Part shown: positions 17,291 through 25,763 of the stretch, one piece after another
Layout: each line of letters begins with the position of its first letter
How positions within the stretch are numbered: position 1 is the stretch's first letter
DNA from: Thermodesulfobacteriota bacterium
Lineage (GTDB): Bacteria; Desulfobacterota; QYQD01
DNA: 64,000 nucleotides
Assembly: GCA_031082315.1 (NCBI GenBank)
Contig: JAVHLC010000001.1
Location: 285,224-349,223, forward strand
Reading direction: 5' to 3'
Program-made: the position numbers and the translations under genes
Notes under the pieces: model-generated
Database searches by the model: none
What the model was told of the DNA's origin: nothing
Seen by the model: the letters and a program-made list of their open reading frames with translations, nothing else

Positions 17291-17292
17291 GG

Positions 17293-18171
17293 TTACATAC
17301 GTGCTGCCGCCGGGCACTTGGCCTCTTCAGCCAAAATCCTTTCGGCTATCTTCTCAAAGGCGTTTGCCGCCGCACTCTGACCTTCCGCGGCCTGGTTCAT
17401 GAATGGCTTGCCGTCGTCGCTGGCCACAACAATCTTTGGCTCCAATGGGATCCGACCAAGAAAGGAAACACTCATTTCGCGGGCCAGCCTCTCCCCGCCG
17501 CCGATTTTAAATAATGGTATCTCCTTCCCGCAATGCGGACAACTGAGACCGCTCATATTCTCGACAAGCCCCAGGATAGCCATATTGGTCTTGCGACAGA
17601 AACGGATAGATTTACGCACATCAGAAAGGGACACCTCCTGCGGCGTGGTTACGATGAGCGCCCTGGTATCCTTTATGGTTTGCGCAATGGTCAAGGGTTC
17701 GTCGCCGGTGCCGGGGGGGGCGTCTATTATTAAATAATCCAGTTCTCCCCATCGCACTTCGCCCAAAAAAGTCCTTATAGCCTTGTATTTCAGCGGGCCG
17801 CGCCATATCACGGCCGAATCTTTATCCGCCAACAGGTATTCTATGGACATGAATTTGAGGTTTTCAGAGAAGGAAACCGGCTCAACCGCACTCTTCCGGT
17901 CGGATGGAGACAGATCCCGCATTCCCAGGAGCAGCGCTATATCCGGGCCGTGCAGATCAATATCCAGCAGCCCGACCTTACGCCCCTTCCGTGATAAGGT
18001 GAGAGCTATATTGGTTGAAATCGTGCTCTTACCCACGCCGCCCTTGCCGCTCATCACCAGTATCTTGTTTTTAATCCTGGCCAGGGATTCCTGGATCATC
18101 AGGTCTTCAATGTCCCGGGCCGGGCTATGTCCGGAAGACGGGCAACTGGAACTATGGCTGTTTGCGCTCAT
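17293..18171 (-). CDS. Mrp/NBP35-family Fe-S carrier ATPase
   Basis: The start ATG 18,169-18,171 was chosen because GGAGG precedes it by 6 bp; a 4-codon longer form lacks this. The product is 292 residues. The P-loop is VMSGKGGVGKST at about 41-52, and PPGTGDEPL is the Mrp signature. SCPHCGKEI carries the CxxC that holds a bridging Fe-S cluster. An N-terminal Ser-rich stretch with SSCPSSGH follows the start. The protein is predicted to be cytoplasmic and to deliver Fe-S clusters. Confidence 0.93.
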   Translation of the reverse strand: MSANSHSSSCPSSGHSPARDIEDLMIQESLARIKNKILVMSGKGGVGKSTISTNIALTLSRKGRKVGLLDIDLHGPDIALLLGMRDLSPSDRKSAVEPVSFSENLKFMSIEYLLADKDSAVIWRGPLKYKAIRTFLGEVRWGELDYLIIDAPPGTGDEPLTIAQTIKDTRALIVTTPQEVSLSDVRKSIRFCRKTNMAILGLVENMSGLSCPHCGKEIPLFKIGGGERLAREMSVSFLGRIPLEPKIVVASDDGKPFMNQAAEGQSAAANAFEKIAERILAEEAKCPAAARM

Positions 18172-18440
18172 TTGGGCCTCCATTTATCTATTACTGGGAA
18201 AACACTATTGTGTCAAAAAATAATGTATGCTTTGGGTATTGTCAAATTTAATCTCGGACCTACCCTAAATAGGTATAGACCTGCTTACCGGCTTAGGGAT
18301 AGTAATTTGAGAGATAAGGCGACGGAACCCGAATAGTATTGTATTAGTGATTTTTTGCACGATGTTTTTTTATAACTATGCATTATCACAATACATTTTT
18401 GTCTTGCAAGTGACAAGGGATTCGTTCTATACTTTCGCCG

Positions 18441-19931
18441 ATGACTCAAAAGCAGACCGCATTCTTTCACAAAACCCTGGTGCAGGATAAGCCAAGGATT
18501 TTGATAGTTGATGACGACGGATCTCTGTGCAAATGCGTAGAAGAGGCTCTAGCCGGAGATGGACTTTCTTGCACATCAGTACAAGACCCTATAAAGGCAT
18601 TAAAAACAATACACAGCGACCAACATGAAATTGCCATTTTGGACATCAACATGCCCAAAATGGACGGCATATCCCTGGCCAAAGAAATCAAAAAAACGCG
18701 TCCCCACGTCGGCATAATAATCATTACTGGATATGGAAGCCTCCATAATGCTGTGGAGGCAATAAAAGCCGGGGTTTACGACTTTATCCAAAAGCCGTTT
18801 AAGATAGATGAACTATTGTTGAGCGTAAAACGTCTGGGGAAACTTCTGGAGCTGGAACGCGAAGTCGCTTCCAAGACAGAAGACCTGAAAAAATCGGAAA
18901 ACCGCTACCGGACATTGATTGAAAATACAGCCGACGGCGTAGCCCTGATACAGAAAGACAAAATAGTCTTTCACAACAAGGCGTTAAGGAAAATACTCGG
19001 TTATGACCAGAGAACATTAAACAAGGGCAAACTGCAGGACTTGATATATGTAGATGACCGGGAAACGGCTGACCGATACATGAAGGACATCCTCGGCGGA
19101 TCCGACCATGGGCCGACCCAGTATCGGCTGAAAAAGAAAGATGGTTCGGTCTGCTGGGCCTCGGTAAACACCACCATTATTGAGTATCAGGGACAACCGA
19201 CGCCCCTTTCCTCTTTCCGCGACATTACACCCTCGGTAGAAATGGACAATATGAGAAAGGATATGGAGCGCATGCTCAGGCATGATATGCGTTCCCAATT
19301 GATCGGCATTCTGGGATTTATAAACAGGCTGATTAATCATACACCGTTAACAGAACCCCAGTTAGAGTATTGCCGGAACATCCAGCGGTGCGGTGTGCAA
19401 CTGGAAAACATGATCGAAACCTACCTCGACATCTCGCGCCTGGAACAAGGCTTCTTTGTACTCAAAAAAGACCGCCTCAATCTTCTGGATGTAGTGAAAC
19501 AATCCCGCGATGCCCTGCGAGAACTGGCAGACAGGAAAAATATCAATATAGCCATAATATTCAATCACAAGATGTACTCCATAGAAGATAGCCTTTCCTT
19601 CTTCGGTGACAGAATCTACCTGCAAAATGCCTTCAATAACCTCCTTAAAAACGCCATAGAGGCATCCCCGCCGGATATGGGCGTTAAGATCAAGGTCCAG
19701 GAAAAAGAAACCCATATTAAAGTTAGCATCAGCAACTGGGGCATAGTTTCCGAAGAAATACGCGCCAGGTTCTTTGAAAAATATGCCTCATTTGGGAAAA
19801 AAGACGGCCTGGGCCTCGGTGCATACATGGCCCGCCTGGTCGTCCAAGGCCATGGCGGCAATATAGATCTTCTCTCTTCCAAAGAAGACGGTACCACCGT
19901 AATAATGGAACTTCCCCATACCGGTTCTTAG
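18441..19931 (+). CDS. REC-PAS-histidine kinase (hybrid sensor)
   Basis: This 496-residue soluble protein has an N-terminal receiver (about 17-130, ILIVDDDGSLCK, AILDINMPKMDG with the phospho-Asp, and Lys in FIQKPF). A PAS domain follows (about 150-265, YRTLIENTADGVALI). A HisKA-like dimer region carries LRHDMRSQL with the phospho-His, and then an HATPase_c domain has NLLKNAIEAS and GLGLGAYMARLVVQGHGGNI. A kinase that begins with a receiver usually receives signal from another kinase. It has no adjacent partner, and the gene stands alone, with about 250 bp of AT-rich DNA upstream for its promoter. Confidence 0.93.
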   Translation: MTQKQTAFFHKTLVQDKPRILIVDDDGSLCKCVEEALAGDGLSCTSVQDPIKALKTIHSDQHEIAILDINMPKMDGISLAKEIKKTRPHVGIIIITGYGSLHNAVEAIKAGVYDFIQKPFKIDELLLSVKRLGKLLELEREVASKTEDLKKSENRYRTLIENTADGVALIQKDKIVFHNKALRKILGYDQRTLNKGKLQDLIYVDDRETADRYMKDILGGSDHGPTQYRLKKKDGSVCWASVNTTIIEYQGQPTPLSSFRDITPSVEMDNMRKDMERMLRHDMRSQLIGILGFINRLINHTPLTEPQLEYCRNIQRCGVQLENMIETYLDISRLEQGFFVLKKDRLNLLDVVKQSRDALRELADRKNINIAIIFNHKMYSIEDSLSFFGDRIYLQNAFNNLLKNAIEASPPDMGVKIKVQEKETHIKVSISNWGIVSEEIRARFFEKYASFGKKDGLGLGAYMARLVVQGHGGNIDLLSSKEDGTTVIMELPHTGS

Positions 19932-20100
19932 CCGTTTATATATCCTTCTCCCAGTGTGGCGTTGCTTCCTCGATAACCTAATCATCCTGTCCCGGCTTAA
20001 TCATGTCCCAAATCAGGGTCGGGGGACGGACGGGAATCCACTTCGGCAAAGATATCGAATTTTCCAATTTGTACGGCAGTCGGCATAATAACCTCTGTTC

Positions 20101-20180
20101 AACCACGGAATACACGGACAAAACGGAAAAAGCTCTCACTTTTTTCCACATTTCCGTGCCTTCCGTGTGTTTCGTGGTTT
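20101..20180. repeat. Inverted CACGGA/CACGAA repeat overlapping the end of rhuM
   Basis: AACCACGGAATACACGGAC (20,101 onward) and its imperfect inverted partner (20,146-20,180) face each other across a short spacer. The right arm supplies the last codons of rhuM. Related repeats lie at 21,218-21,330. Confidence 0.7.
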
Positions 20181-21197
20181 GCTCTTTTCCAGCTTTTTCA
20201 CTTCCTTCACTGCTTCGATGAAGTGCCGTTCCACCGGGGATGGCTCTTCCAGCATCTGCTTTCGGTACCTTTCATATTCGATCCGCGCTTTTTCGATGGC
20301 TGCCTCGTGGCTGACTTTCCCCGCATGTTTGAGGATATCCCGTTCGCTGACTTTCAGAAACTCATCCAGCTTGGCAATCCAGTTCTTCATGTACATGGGC
20401 TTACGGCTCAACGCCTGAAGTTCGGCAAAGTCGAGGTAAATGGTTACGATCCGATTGAGGGTATCCAACTCCTCTGTGGTCAGGTAATTTTTGGCGATCT
20501 CGCTGTCAGCCTGTCTGGGCTTGGCTCCCGTCCATAAGGTCAGGCCCATATTCGGTTTGGCGGCGTCCGCGCGGGCGGCGATGATCTCGGCGGCAGTGTG
20601 GCCGTGGGCGGCCCAGTGCATCTTGTTTTGCACCACTTGGAAAAACTTTCTAGACATGTCTGTATTGGAGTCGTAGTCGATGCTGGTGGCGTAGATGTCG
20701 AGCACCTTGCGCCAGAAAACCTTTTCAGAGGAGCGGATGTCCCGGATGCGGGCGAGCAGTTCATCGAAGTAGTTGCCGCCGCCTGCCTGCTTGAGCCGGT
20801 CGTCGTCCAGGGTGAAACCTTTGATTATATATTCCCGCAGGCGTTGTGTCGCCCACTGCCGGAAGCGGGTGGCCACGTGGCTTTTGATCCGGTATCCCAC
20901 GGAAATGATCGCGTCCAGGTTGTAGAATCTCCGGGTCCGTTGGACTTGCCGGGGCCCTTCAGTTTGAACCTGTAAGAAATCCTTACAAGTTGCCTTCTCG
21001 GCTAACTCCCCTTCCTGATAGATGTTCTTCAAGTGCAACGTGATATTTTGCGGGGTGGTCTGGAATAGCTGCGCCATGTCCGCTTGGGTCAGCCAAACCG
21101 TCTCGTTCTCAAGACGGACCTGAATGCGAGTGCGGCCATCCTCAGTATGGTAGAAGAGGATCTCCGAACGAGGCGATCTTTCCGGCAGGTTGATCAT
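20136..21197 (-). CDS. rhuM: RhuM family protein
   Basis: The 353-residue protein begins EILFYHTEDGRTRIQVRLEN and has ETVWLTQADMAQLFQTTPQNITLHLKNIY, the winged-helix-like segment of RhuM. RRFYNLDAIISVGYRIKSH and FRQWATQRLREYIIKGF follow. RhuM was first noted in a Salmonella pathogenicity island. The family is common on genomic islands and its biochemical role is not established. GGAGGG lies 6 bp before the ATG. The C-terminal 14 residues (KPRNTRKARKCGKK) are read from the palindromic repeat at 20.1 kb, so the original terminus has probably been replaced. Confidence 0.9.
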   Translation of the reverse strand: MINLPERSPRSEILFYHTEDGRTRIQVRLENETVWLTQADMAQLFQTTPQNITLHLKNIYQEGELAEKATCKDFLQVQTEGPRQVQRTRRFYNLDAIISVGYRIKSHVATRFRQWATQRLREYIIKGFTLDDDRLKQAGGGNYFDELLARIRDIRSSEKVFWRKVLDIYATSIDYDSNTDMSRKFFQVVQNKMHWAAHGHTAAEIIAARADAAKPNMGLTLWTGAKPRQADSEIAKNYLTTEELDTLNRIVTIYLDFAELQALSRKPMYMKNWIAKLDEFLKVSERDILKHAGKVSHEAAIEKARIEYERYRKQMLEEPSPVERHFIEAVKEVKKLEKSKPRNTRKARKCGKK

Positions 21198-21217
21198 AAA
21201 TTTCCCTCCATATTTTT

Positions 21218-21330
21218 AACCACGAAGTACCAGTCTGCGTGCAACGCACAGGCAAACACAAAACACTCGAAAACGGCTTTCATTTTTTCCCTTTCGTGTC
21301 GTTCGTGTATTTCTGCTTTGATTTCCCCGA
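21218..21330. repeat. CACGAA-type dispersed repeat upstream of rhuM
   Basis: AACCACGAAGTACC and an inverted CTTTCGTGTCGTTCGTG segment flank a spacer. With the copy at 20.1 kb, it places rhuM between two related palindromic repeats. ORFs read through here are repeat-derived. Confidence 0.5.
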
Positions 21331-21381
21331 TCTGTTCGCGCAGTAGATGAGCGATTGAATAAGCTTATTAAAATCTTAAGG

Positions 21382-21472
21382 ACGTTAACGAGTTGCATAT
21401 AAGCGGCGGCCACTGGGGTTCCCAAAAAACCAACAACGTTCCACGCCCGTACGCTTGACCGCAGTGTTGGGC
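21382..21472 (-). other. attC-like site after the interrupted nuclease-like gene
   Basis: Twelve bp after the gene stop, the minus strand reads GCCCAACACTGCG and then GTCAAGCGTACGGGC, resembling an attC left core and L'' box. About 60 bp further on, CCGCCGCTTATATGC gives a partly complementary arm (GCGTACGGGC against GCGGCGGCC). The right core is poor (CGTTAAC). The site is attC-like in pattern and needs a covariance-model search. Confidence 0.42.
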
Positions 21473-21483
21473 TATTTTCCATG

Positions 21484-21975
21484 CTATGCTTTGTCGACTA
21501 TTTCCTTTTTTGGAAAAATACCCAGGAGGTCCCAACGGCCCTTCCACTGTTCAATTCGTTTTGCTGTTATTCCGTGGTGTTTCGATTTGCTATTATGAGC
21601 TCTCGACTCGCCATGCCTAGCTAAATAGGTTTGGTGGACCTCATATATATCGTTGCGCATCCACGAATCGGGAACGATATAGTAAACGGGTGGTGAGTCA
21701 AGCTTCTCGATATCGACAAAAATCCAAAAACTGATTTCGTCAGCGAGAGGCGTACCTTTCTTGCCTTCGTCAATTGAGGTCTGCCAAGTTCCACAACGCC
21801 TTGTTTTAACCTGAATATTAATCGTGCGCGTCTGGTCCGAATTGCTGGCCAGGATGTCGGTTCTCGGCATATTACCAGCTAAAGTTACCGCGTAAGCTCC
21901 CTGTCAATTAAGCTCTGCAGCGACGAAATACTCTCCGGCTCTGGCAGTCTGTTGATTTCTGATTCCCGTTGCCAT
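21484..21975 (-). pseudogene. Nuclease-fold-like protein interrupted by one in-frame TGA
   Basis: A start ATG at 21,973-21,975 with GGAGATAA upstream opens a 163-codon frame: MATGIRNQQTARAGEYFVAA and so on. A TGA at 21,904-21,906 interrupts it, and the same frame then continues through AGNMPRTDILASN and INIQVKTRR to the TAA at 21,484. Only the part after the stop would be called by a simple gene finder. The D-I-L-A-S-N...I-Q-V-K pattern matches the D...QxK core of restriction-endonuclease-like folds (PD-(D/E)xK); the assignment is by motif only. Loss by a CGA-to-TGA change is the simplest reading. Selenocysteine or readthrough is unlikely but not excluded. Confidence 0.72.
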
Positions 21976-22005
21976 ATTTATCTCCAAATATACCGTTTCG
22001 TTTCA

Positions 22006-22066
22006 GCTTAATGGCACGGCTTACCTTCTGGCGAAAGCACGCTAGCGCTGGAATAGCTTGTTGGGC
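22006..22066 (-). other. attC-like spacer between the two interrupted cassette genes (weak)
   Basis: Three bp after the stop of the upstream gene, the minus strand has GCCCAAC (22,060-22,066). About 55 bp on it has ATTAAGC, one base from the GTTRRRY core. The internal arms are not clearly paired. It is supported mainly by its position between two genes and by the repeated heptamer. Confidence 0.35.
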
Positions 22067-22069
22067 GTC

Positions 22070-22588
22070 TTATCCAAGGTGGTCCTTGAATATGCACAAG
22101 ATATCTTCAACCTCTGCTGGGGAAAGGGCTTTCAATGCCACTGGTAGTTCGTGCATTTCTAGATATGGAAAATTGGGCTTATAGCCCAAACGTTTAGCTC
22201 CGTCTCTGGTTCCTCGATGCAGATACACCATTTCCGGATAGATTCTGAGTTTACTACCTATTCGAAGTGTGGTGTCGTATATATAGAGTTCGCCAAGACC
22301 GGGGATTGCAGATGCGATACCACTGACTATGCCTATGAGTTCATCAAAAGTCCGACATGCACCTATTCTGCTTTCATGCTAAAGAAGCTCATTTTTAGCC
22401 TTTTGCAGTGCCTCCTTCGGAATCCTCCTCTGGTGATCAAACCGCTTCCCATATGCGTCCCTAGTCGCCATCGCCGCAAATGAGATTGCTGTCTTCAGGG
22501 TGGGCTGCCCAGCAAACCATACCCTTTCCCTTTCGTGATTTGGGTAATGTTTGGCCTTATAGCGGCGAATGATGGCTTGCCAATTCAT
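22070..22588 (-). pseudogene. Uncharacterised cassette protein interrupted by one in-frame TAG
   Basis: An ATG at 22,586-22,588 opens a frame starting MNWQAIIRRYKAKHYPNHER. After ALQKAKNELL it meets TAG (22,379-22,381), then continues in the same frame with HESRIGACRTFDELIGI, GLGELYIYDTTLRIG and EDILCIFKDHLG to TAA at 22,070. The total is 173 codons. The second half contains a Gly-Leu-Gly-Glu-Leu-Tyr motif recalling a helix-hairpin-helix-like turn, but no family name is assigned. The two halves read as one protein, so a CAG-to-TAG change is the simplest explanation. A strong hairpin precedes the start. Confidence 0.65.
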
Positions 22589-22607
22589 GAAGAAACAACC
22601 CTGGATA

Positions 22608-22627
22608 CCCCGTGCGGAAGCACGGGG
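22608..22627 (-). promoter_or_regulatory. Perfect hairpin in the 5' leader of the interrupted cassette gene
   Basis: CCCCGTGC and GCACGGGG enclose a 4-nt loop (TTCC on the transcript strand), 20 bp before the start codon. It could be an attenuator or a translation-affecting stem. No U-tract follows in the direction of transcription. Confidence 0.5.
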
Positions 22628-22646
22628 TTCTTTACTGTTCCTCCTC

Positions 22647-22733
22647 GCCCAACATTATATTTTAGCTGGCGACTGTCTTTTTCATAGTCATAGAGAAAAA
22701 AGGTAGTGGCGTCAAGCAAAAAGGGGGGTTTAG
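22647..22733 (-). promoter_or_regulatory. Cassette leader copy B: promoter TTGACG-N17-TATGAC followed by a GTTGGGC core
   Basis: This is the second copy of the leader at 4923-5004, in the same orientation. TTGACG is at 22,710-22,715 and TATGAC at 22,687-22,692, with exactly 17 bp between, then TATAAT and GTTGGGC (22,647-22,653), a perfect GTTRRRY core. Conserved segments are the C6 tract, CTTGACGC, TTTTTTCTCTATGACTATGA and AGCTAAA-TATAAT. Confidence 0.65.
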
Positions 22734-22752
22734 TGGAACCTTAAAGTTGTCC

Positions 22753-22833
22753 ATATTTTTGTCACTAATAATTTCTTAAATTACAATGGGTTACTTGATG
22801 TAAGCTCGTATTTTTGTCAACATATTTGTCACT
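22753..22833. repeat. Three ATTTTTGTCA-type direct repeats
   Basis: TATTTTTGTCAC, TATTTTTGTCAA and ATATTTGTCACT occur within 81 bp between leader copy B and nfo. Repeated TGTCA-containing boxes resemble transposase-binding repeats at ends of Tn7/Tn5053-like elements. No transposase gene is present, so this may be a relic end or chance. Confidence 0.35.
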
Positions 22834-22879
22834 CAACATGGCATGCGGCTGATTAAACGGCAACCCACACCCACGGGGA

Positions 22880-23748
22880 TTATCCGGTCTCCATTCTGAG
22901 ACCGGATACCAACTCTAAAACTGTCGCCAGATTGCGGCGGTCATCCATATCTGATTTTTTCGGGGTCTCCAGAATCCAGGGAAGACCATTAAAAAGGGGG
23001 TGACTAAGAAGAGTAGCAAAACCTCCCAACCCGATATGTCCTTCACCGATATGCTCATGCCGGTCCAGGTGAGAACCAAGCGCCCCCTTGCAATCGTTCA
23101 GGTGTATAATTTTTAAGCGCTCCAGGCCGATCTCTCTTTCTATCTCATCTTGCAGATGATCCAGCGCCGCCTTGGTGCGCAGTTCGTATCCGCCGGCAAA
23201 GGCGTGACAGGTATCCAGACAAAAACCAAGTTTCGGTGGGTTACCGGCATCACGGACAAGTTGTCCTATGTGCCCTATTTGCCCCCCTATCAACTGCCCA
23301 TGACCGGCAGTATTTTCCAGAAGCAATACCACTCCACTATCTTCTGTCTCCGTAAGTATCCTGTCCAGGGCTGAACTTACCCTGGCCATGCCTTTTTGCA
23401 GAGAATGCCCCCGCGCACTCCCGATATGAGTTACTACATATTCTATCCCCAGGGCATCTGCCCGCCGCATATCCTCCACCAATGCCCCTACCGACTTCTC
23501 AAATAGCGCCTTGTCAAAAGAGGCCAGGTTGACCAGGTAAGGCGTATGAATAACCGCAGGGCTGATGTCAACACGCTGCCGTTTTCCCCGGAAAACAGCC
23601 CGGCTATCTCCGGCGAAAGGGCCTGGACATGCCATCTCCTTGGATTCCGGGCAAAAATCTGCATGGTGGTGCAGCCTAAATCCATAGCCCGGTCAACCGC
23701 CCGATCCAGTGACCCGGCAATAGACACGTGGAAGCCCAGACGCATCAT
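22880..23748 (-). pseudogene. nfo: Endonuclease IV (Nfo), frameshifted
   Basis: The N-terminal part (RLGFHVSIAGSLDRAVDRA, QIFARNPRRWH) and the C-terminal part (VIHTPYLVNLAS, VTHIGSARGH, GFCLDTCHAFAGG, IHLNDCKGALGSHLDRHEHI) are the Nfo family with its metal-binding His/Asp/Glu residues. They lie in different frames. The switch occurs near 23,581-23,596, in a run TTTTCCGGGGAAAA on the coding strand. The total length is 869 bp, one short of 290 codons, so a single-base loss explains it. It may be a real mutation or a sequencing error in the homopolymers. The intact enzyme would cut abasic sites. The start ATG follows GGGGGATG. Confidence 0.88.
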
Positions 23749-23890
23749 AGGGTTAACATCCCCCGCCAGCAAAACATCGGTCGAGACCATCTATAGAACC
23801 CCCGTAATTGAAATTGACACCCTTTCAATCAAATGATATTTGACATTAAAAGCCAAACCCAAATAGACTGTAGCCCGGAAAGGAACCTGC

Positions 23891-25519
23891 ATGAACAAAA
23901 ACCTTCCCCCGACCTGTGTCACACCCGCAGGTGAGTTTGTTTACGGCATCCACAAGCCGAAATACACGGCCCCTAATCTACGACAAAACAATTATATCAT
24001 AAACTTGGGCCATGGCCCTGACCATACCAAGATCGATAACGCAGACAATTTCCCGGCGGATAATGTGCATGTTGCCGCCTCTGCCTGGGTCTTCGAGATC
24101 CCCAACGCCTTTCCCTTTATGGGCGCCACGTTCGTACTCAAGACCTACGCGGACGGCGCGGCGGGGCACGCTAACCCCTTCAAACGCAAAGATGAGACTA
24201 GCCCGGTCCGTTCTTTAGAGAAATATGAACCCGCCAGTGACCTATCCATTAAAAATCTACCGCACCCCTTGCTTCTGGCCCTGGCCAAAACGTCCAGCAA
24301 CCCGCAAAACCTGGTCAAACTGGCCAAGTTATCCTGTCGCCTTGAATTTGACCCAAAAACCGGCCTGCCTATGGGCATCAGTTACGTAAGGACGAAAAGG
24401 GGCGATCTGCGCCCGGCCATCTTGGATGAGCAGCTTTTTGATCTCGTATCCAACAATCCCTTCCTCCCGGATATATACAAACAGCGCATGGTGTTGATTC
24501 CTGGCGCACAAGGAAAAAGTCCAATCGTTGGTGAATATGCAGGGGCCGGCGCACATATTTGGGAATACCTACGAGAGAACAGCTATATTCCCTGGGGGCA
24601 TTATGCCGCCAATATGGCTCACGATTCTATCCGCTACAAAATTGGAACCCTTACAGAGCAAGATATAATAGGCCTCCGCCATCTTTATTACCAAAGGATA
24701 TACGTCCAACTGGCAATAGAATTAGACATCATCGTACCGGCAAAAAGGCGGCCTTTATCCAGAGATGAGTTGGAAGACCTGCGACACTGCCTGCTCGTTA
24801 AGATACGGAAAACTGAAAAACAAGGCGGAAAATTACCATTCAATGCCACCATCTGGGGCCAAAACTTTGGTTTTGACCTCTCCCCTTCTGGCTACCGACT
24901 CAATGCCTCACACCAGCAGATACACCAGCAGTTTGCCCTGGTGCCCCCGTGCTTGCCGGCATTTAAGGGCGGAGAAAATGAAACCAGTCAGTGCTCGTTC
25001 AGCACCTATACCCAGGGAGACCTGGTGGCCCGGTTCTGTGAGGAGTATAAGGGAAAGACCGGGCGGGGTTTCTTTGAGACCTACCTACACGCCATTCAAA
25101 ACAATAAGAGGATGGATGGCCGTACCGACAAAGAAAATGCCCTGATCTTCTATCAAGATGAAAATGTCCTGGCCTTTGTGCCTAAGGCCCAACGCTCCCA
25201 GGGAGAAGTCCAGATCATGCCTAGGGGAAGATACGGAAATATCCTCGAGACAGATACCCCGGTGCGCAGTTCCCTCGACCGCGCCATCCTGATCGCCATG
25301 AAGGTATTAGAGAATCTGGGGGCAGAGATGATTACGATATACGAGATATCCAAGAGATTCGACCATCCGGACAAAGACCAGCGCCTCATCTACTGCCTTC
25401 TCCCCAAGCACCCACAGTCTCCGGGCGGCCTTAGCGAGGGTATGCAGCGGTGGATTATCGGCCATTATCCTGAAGATTTTGCCCTGGCCTGCCGGGATGA
25501 AGTAAAAAAGATTATTTAG
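23891..25519 (+). CDS. Uncharacterised 542-residue protein with a HIT/GalT-like His motif
   Basis: No named family is certain. The sequence contains LPFNATIWGQNFGFDLSPSG followed by NASHQQIHQQFALVP at about residues 340-355. This His-x-x-x-His spacing with flanking Gln recalls the histidine-triad/GalT (nucleotidyl transferase) active site. No signal peptide or membrane segment is visible, so it is probably cytosolic. AAGGA precedes the ATG. It stands between nfo (divergent) and pckA (convergent). A nucleotide-sugar or dinucleoside-polyphosphate reaction is plausible but unproven. Confidence 0.72.
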   Translation: MNKNLPPTCVTPAGEFVYGIHKPKYTAPNLRQNNYIINLGHGPDHTKIDNADNFPADNVHVAASAWVFEIPNAFPFMGATFVLKTYADGAAGHANPFKRKDETSPVRSLEKYEPASDLSIKNLPHPLLLALAKTSSNPQNLVKLAKLSCRLEFDPKTGLPMGISYVRTKRGDLRPAILDEQLFDLVSNNPFLPDIYKQRMVLIPGAQGKSPIVGEYAGAGAHIWEYLRENSYIPWGHYAANMAHDSIRYKIGTLTEQDIIGLRHLYYQRIYVQLAIELDIIVPAKRRPLSRDELEDLRHCLLVKIRKTEKQGGKLPFNATIWGQNFGFDLSPSGYRLNASHQQIHQQFALVPPCLPAFKGGENETSQCSFSTYTQGDLVARFCEEYKGKTGRGFFETYLHAIQNNKRMDGRTDKENALIFYQDENVLAFVPKAQRSQGEVQIMPRGRYGNILETDTPVRSSLDRAILIAMKVLENLGAEMITIYEISKRFDHPDKDQRLIYCLLPKHPQSPGGLSEGMQRWIIGHYPEDFALACRDEVKKII

Positions 25520-25730
25520 TTCCCAACCGGAACCCCGGGTTTTTCCGGTTGGAGCAGTCAGCGCTCAGCTATCAGCATTCAGCTTAACATATTGTTTGTC
25601 TTGGATTTTTTTGTCCCGGCGAATCTGTTCGCCAAAACAAATCTGCCTATGGCATGGCCTGCGGCACAAGCTGATGGCTGACCGCTGATAGCTGAAGGCC
25701 CGAAATTCGGTAACGCTAGTTTCCGGATAA
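25520..25730. repeat. MITE-like dispersed repeat, copy 2 (inverted) between convergent genes
   Basis: The left end TAGTTCCCAACCGGAAC forms a hairpin with TTCCGGTTGG (25,523-25,553). The right end is CTAGTTTCCGGATAA. The inside carries CAGCTATCAGCATTCAGCTTAA, related in reverse complement to copies 1 and 3, plus an about 100-bp insertion with GGCGAATCTGTTCGCC. The insertion resembles part of the repeat at 42.54 kb. The terminal hairpin could act as a terminator for both flanking genes. Confidence 0.65.
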
Positions 25731-25763
25731 GCGCTGATTAGAAAATCCTTTGTAAGGCCCGTA

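Noticed and set aside
21216-21482. 88-codon minus-strand frame downstream of the interrupted nuclease-like gene
   Set aside because: It reads through the attC-like segment and the CACGAA repeat, so it is better explained as non-coding.
21904-21906. Selenocysteine at the in-frame TGA
   Set aside because: The residue position fits an Arg codon changed by one base, no SECIS-like hairpin is evident after it, and the neighbouring gene has a TAG of the same kind.
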